Below, piece after piece: positions 6,131-7,097 of a stretch of 7,097 nt of DNA. The stretch is from Bacteroidales bacterium (lineage in GTDB: Bacteria > Bacteroidota > Bacteroidia > Bacteroidales > WCHB1-69). The stretch is from positions 1-7,097 of the forward strand of contig JAKSMH010000049.1 in the NCBI GenBank assembly GCA_024400715.1, in the 5' to 3' direction. A model generated the notes under the pieces. The model ran no database searches, was not told where the DNA came from, and saw only the letters and a program-made list of their open reading frames with translations. The translations under genes and the position numbers were made by a program. The first letter of the stretch is position 1, and each line of letters opens with the position of its first letter.

Positions 6131-7097
6131 TTAGAAATTGCGCTTCAGCCATAATTTGAAAACGGGGTCGTTGAACGAAACCTTGTGAGCATCTACGTCG
6201 ATAAGTTCCCTATTTTCCAAAGCCGTAATGATGCGTTTCACATTCGGAGCGGTTCCCAACTGGTATTCTTTCAATATTTTACTCTGAGTGAAGCCACTGG
6301 AAACATTGTTGGTAAGGGCTCGCAGGAAATTGAGCTGCATTTGCGTGAGTCCATCCACATTGTGATAAAACAGCGTGGAATTCTGATGAATCAGATCCTC
6401 TAAAGATTGCGCAAAAATTTCTTCATCCACTTCATCTTCTGTATTATACCATATCAGCCAGGAAAACTGCTGTACTGAAGAAGAATGATTTTCCACTGTC
6501 TCACAGATGCGGTTTGCGAATGCTTTCGAAATTCTTTTCCCGCTCTTTTCAAATTGTCCGCAAATGTATGGAATCCAGTATTTGGTTTCAATTTTGGGAA
6601 GCAGGATAAGGTCGCCGAATTTGTAAAAAGGCATACTTTGTCTTGAGAACAACCCCGTCAGGATGTGCTTTTTGCTGCCGTAAAGGCAATAGTTCACGTT
6701 CTTCTGCCTTTGCCAGTAGCTGCGCATTTCTTTTTGGAAAGCAAGACTGTCCTTGAAATCGAAAATCTGTTGGAACTCATCAATGCAAACCACAATGTCA
6801 ATACCTTTTTCCTCTGCGATTTTTTGAGGAAGGTTCAGTATTTCTTTGGTACAATTGCCCTTGTCGGAAAAATCAAAGGAAAGGGAGAAATCGTTATAGG
6901 GATCCATTCCAATGCTGATTTTGGGCACAAGTGCCGTCAGCATTTTTTTCGTGTTTTCAACCCATTCTTCCCATTTGGAAGCGGTCTGCTTGATGATTTC
7001 CGTGGAAAATGTTTTAAGGAAATCCTCTTCAGACCGACATAAGAAGGCATCCATCAAAACCACTTTCAAAGTGTCGGATTTACGGTTGAGGTCTTGT
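6131..7097 (-). CDS. AAA+ ATPase with C-terminal winged helix, 5'-truncated by the window edge
   Basis: C-terminal part of a P-loop ATPase of the STAND/AAA+ ATPase_2-like group common in Bacteroidota. The frame stays open to the right edge (QDLNRKSD precedes LKVVLMDAF), so the TTG at 7069 is not the true start and the Walker A region lies beyond 7097. Visible parts in order are a core strand (KVVLMDA), a variable helical region, the Walker B motif DIVVCIDEFQQI with Asp-Glu (about 6765-6799), and a strand with a polar end typical of sensor 1 (YCLYGSKKHI, about 6662-6691). A helical lid region follows, then a winged-helix-like domain from LTQMQLNFLRAL to the end (about 6134-6349). Partner or target is unknown. 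Such proteins are often solitary or sit by mobile or toxin-like genes; here the only neighbour is an ADP-ribosylglycohydrolase fossil. Confidence 0.8.
   Translation of the reverse strand, partial: QDLNRKSDTLKVVLMDAFLCRSEEDFLKTFSTEIIKQTASKWEEWVENTKKMLTALVPKISIGMDPYNDFSLSFDFSDKGNCTKEILNLPQKIAEEKGIDIVVCIDEFQQIFDFKDSLAFQKEMRSYWQRQKNVNYCLYGSKKHILTGLFSRQSMPFYKFGDLILLPKIETKYWIPYICGQFEKSGKRISKAFANRICETVENHSSSVQQFSWLIWYNTEDEVDEEIFAQSLEDLIHQNSTLFYHNVDGLTQMQLNFLRALTNNVSSGFTQSKILKEYQLGTAPNVKRIITALENRELIDVDAHKVSFNDPVFKLWLKRNF

Noticed and set aside
6020..6154. 44-codon plus-strand frame ending within the ATPase C-terminus
   Set aside because: It has no start codon at its head, and its tail is the in-register complement of the ATPase C-terminal codons, so it is probably a shadow.
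6665..7042. Plus-strand open frame of 125 codons opposite the ATPase gene
   Set aside because: It lies wholly inside the better supported ATPase frame with Walker B and has no family motif of its own.

Overview
The window looks like chromosomal DNA of a Bacteroidota bacterium, most likely Bacteroidales. The clues are upstream boxes resembling the Bacteroides -7 element (TAnnTTTG), A-rich leaders mostly without Shine-Dalgarno sequences, and two lipoprotein-type signal peptides. The gene families also fit: an M3 peptidase lipoprotein, a PhnP-like metallo-hydrolase and an AAA+ ATPase with a C-terminal winged helix. Species cannot be read from the sequence.

Layout. Positions 1-466 hold no convincing gene. 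They contain a possible leftward promoter box (20-27), a short run of 7-bp CCCTAAG-like repeats (148-182), a 69% GC island in AT-rich surroundings (about 186-350) and a promoter box at 433-440. Then come two rightward genes 3 bp apart. The first is an aldo/keto reductase-like protein fused to a two-cluster ferredoxin domain and carrying a lipoprotein-type N-terminus (467-1711). The second is a divergent EPSP synthase, AroA (1715-2854). Meeting them head-on is a leftward pair 9 bp apart: an M3 metallopeptidase lipoprotein (5692-3578) followed by a PhnP-like metallo-beta-lactamase-fold hydrolase with a GTG start (3568-2798). The 3' ends of aroA and the hydrolase gene overlap by 57 bp with codon boundaries aligned. 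The best terminator for the leftward pair lies inside aroA (2666-2700). Positions 5693-6130 hold the M3 promoter and a decayed fragment that resembles the C-terminal end of an ADP-ribosylglycohydrolase. From 6131 to the right edge runs the C-terminal part of a leftward AAA+ ATPase whose Walker A region is outside the window.

How the genes work together. AroA is the shikimate-pathway step to chorismate; the reductase in front of it has no known link to that pathway. The peptidase probably trims oligopeptides in the cell envelope, and the hydrolase behind it probably cleaves a phosphodiester in the cytoplasm. Their pairing looks like shared transcription rather than an obvious pathway. I see no convincing new multi-gene system. 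The most unusual features are the in-register antisense overlap with its terminator inside aroA, the altered catalytic positions and secretion-type signal of the Fe-S reductase, the ADP-ribosylglycohydrolase fragment and the GC-rich block.
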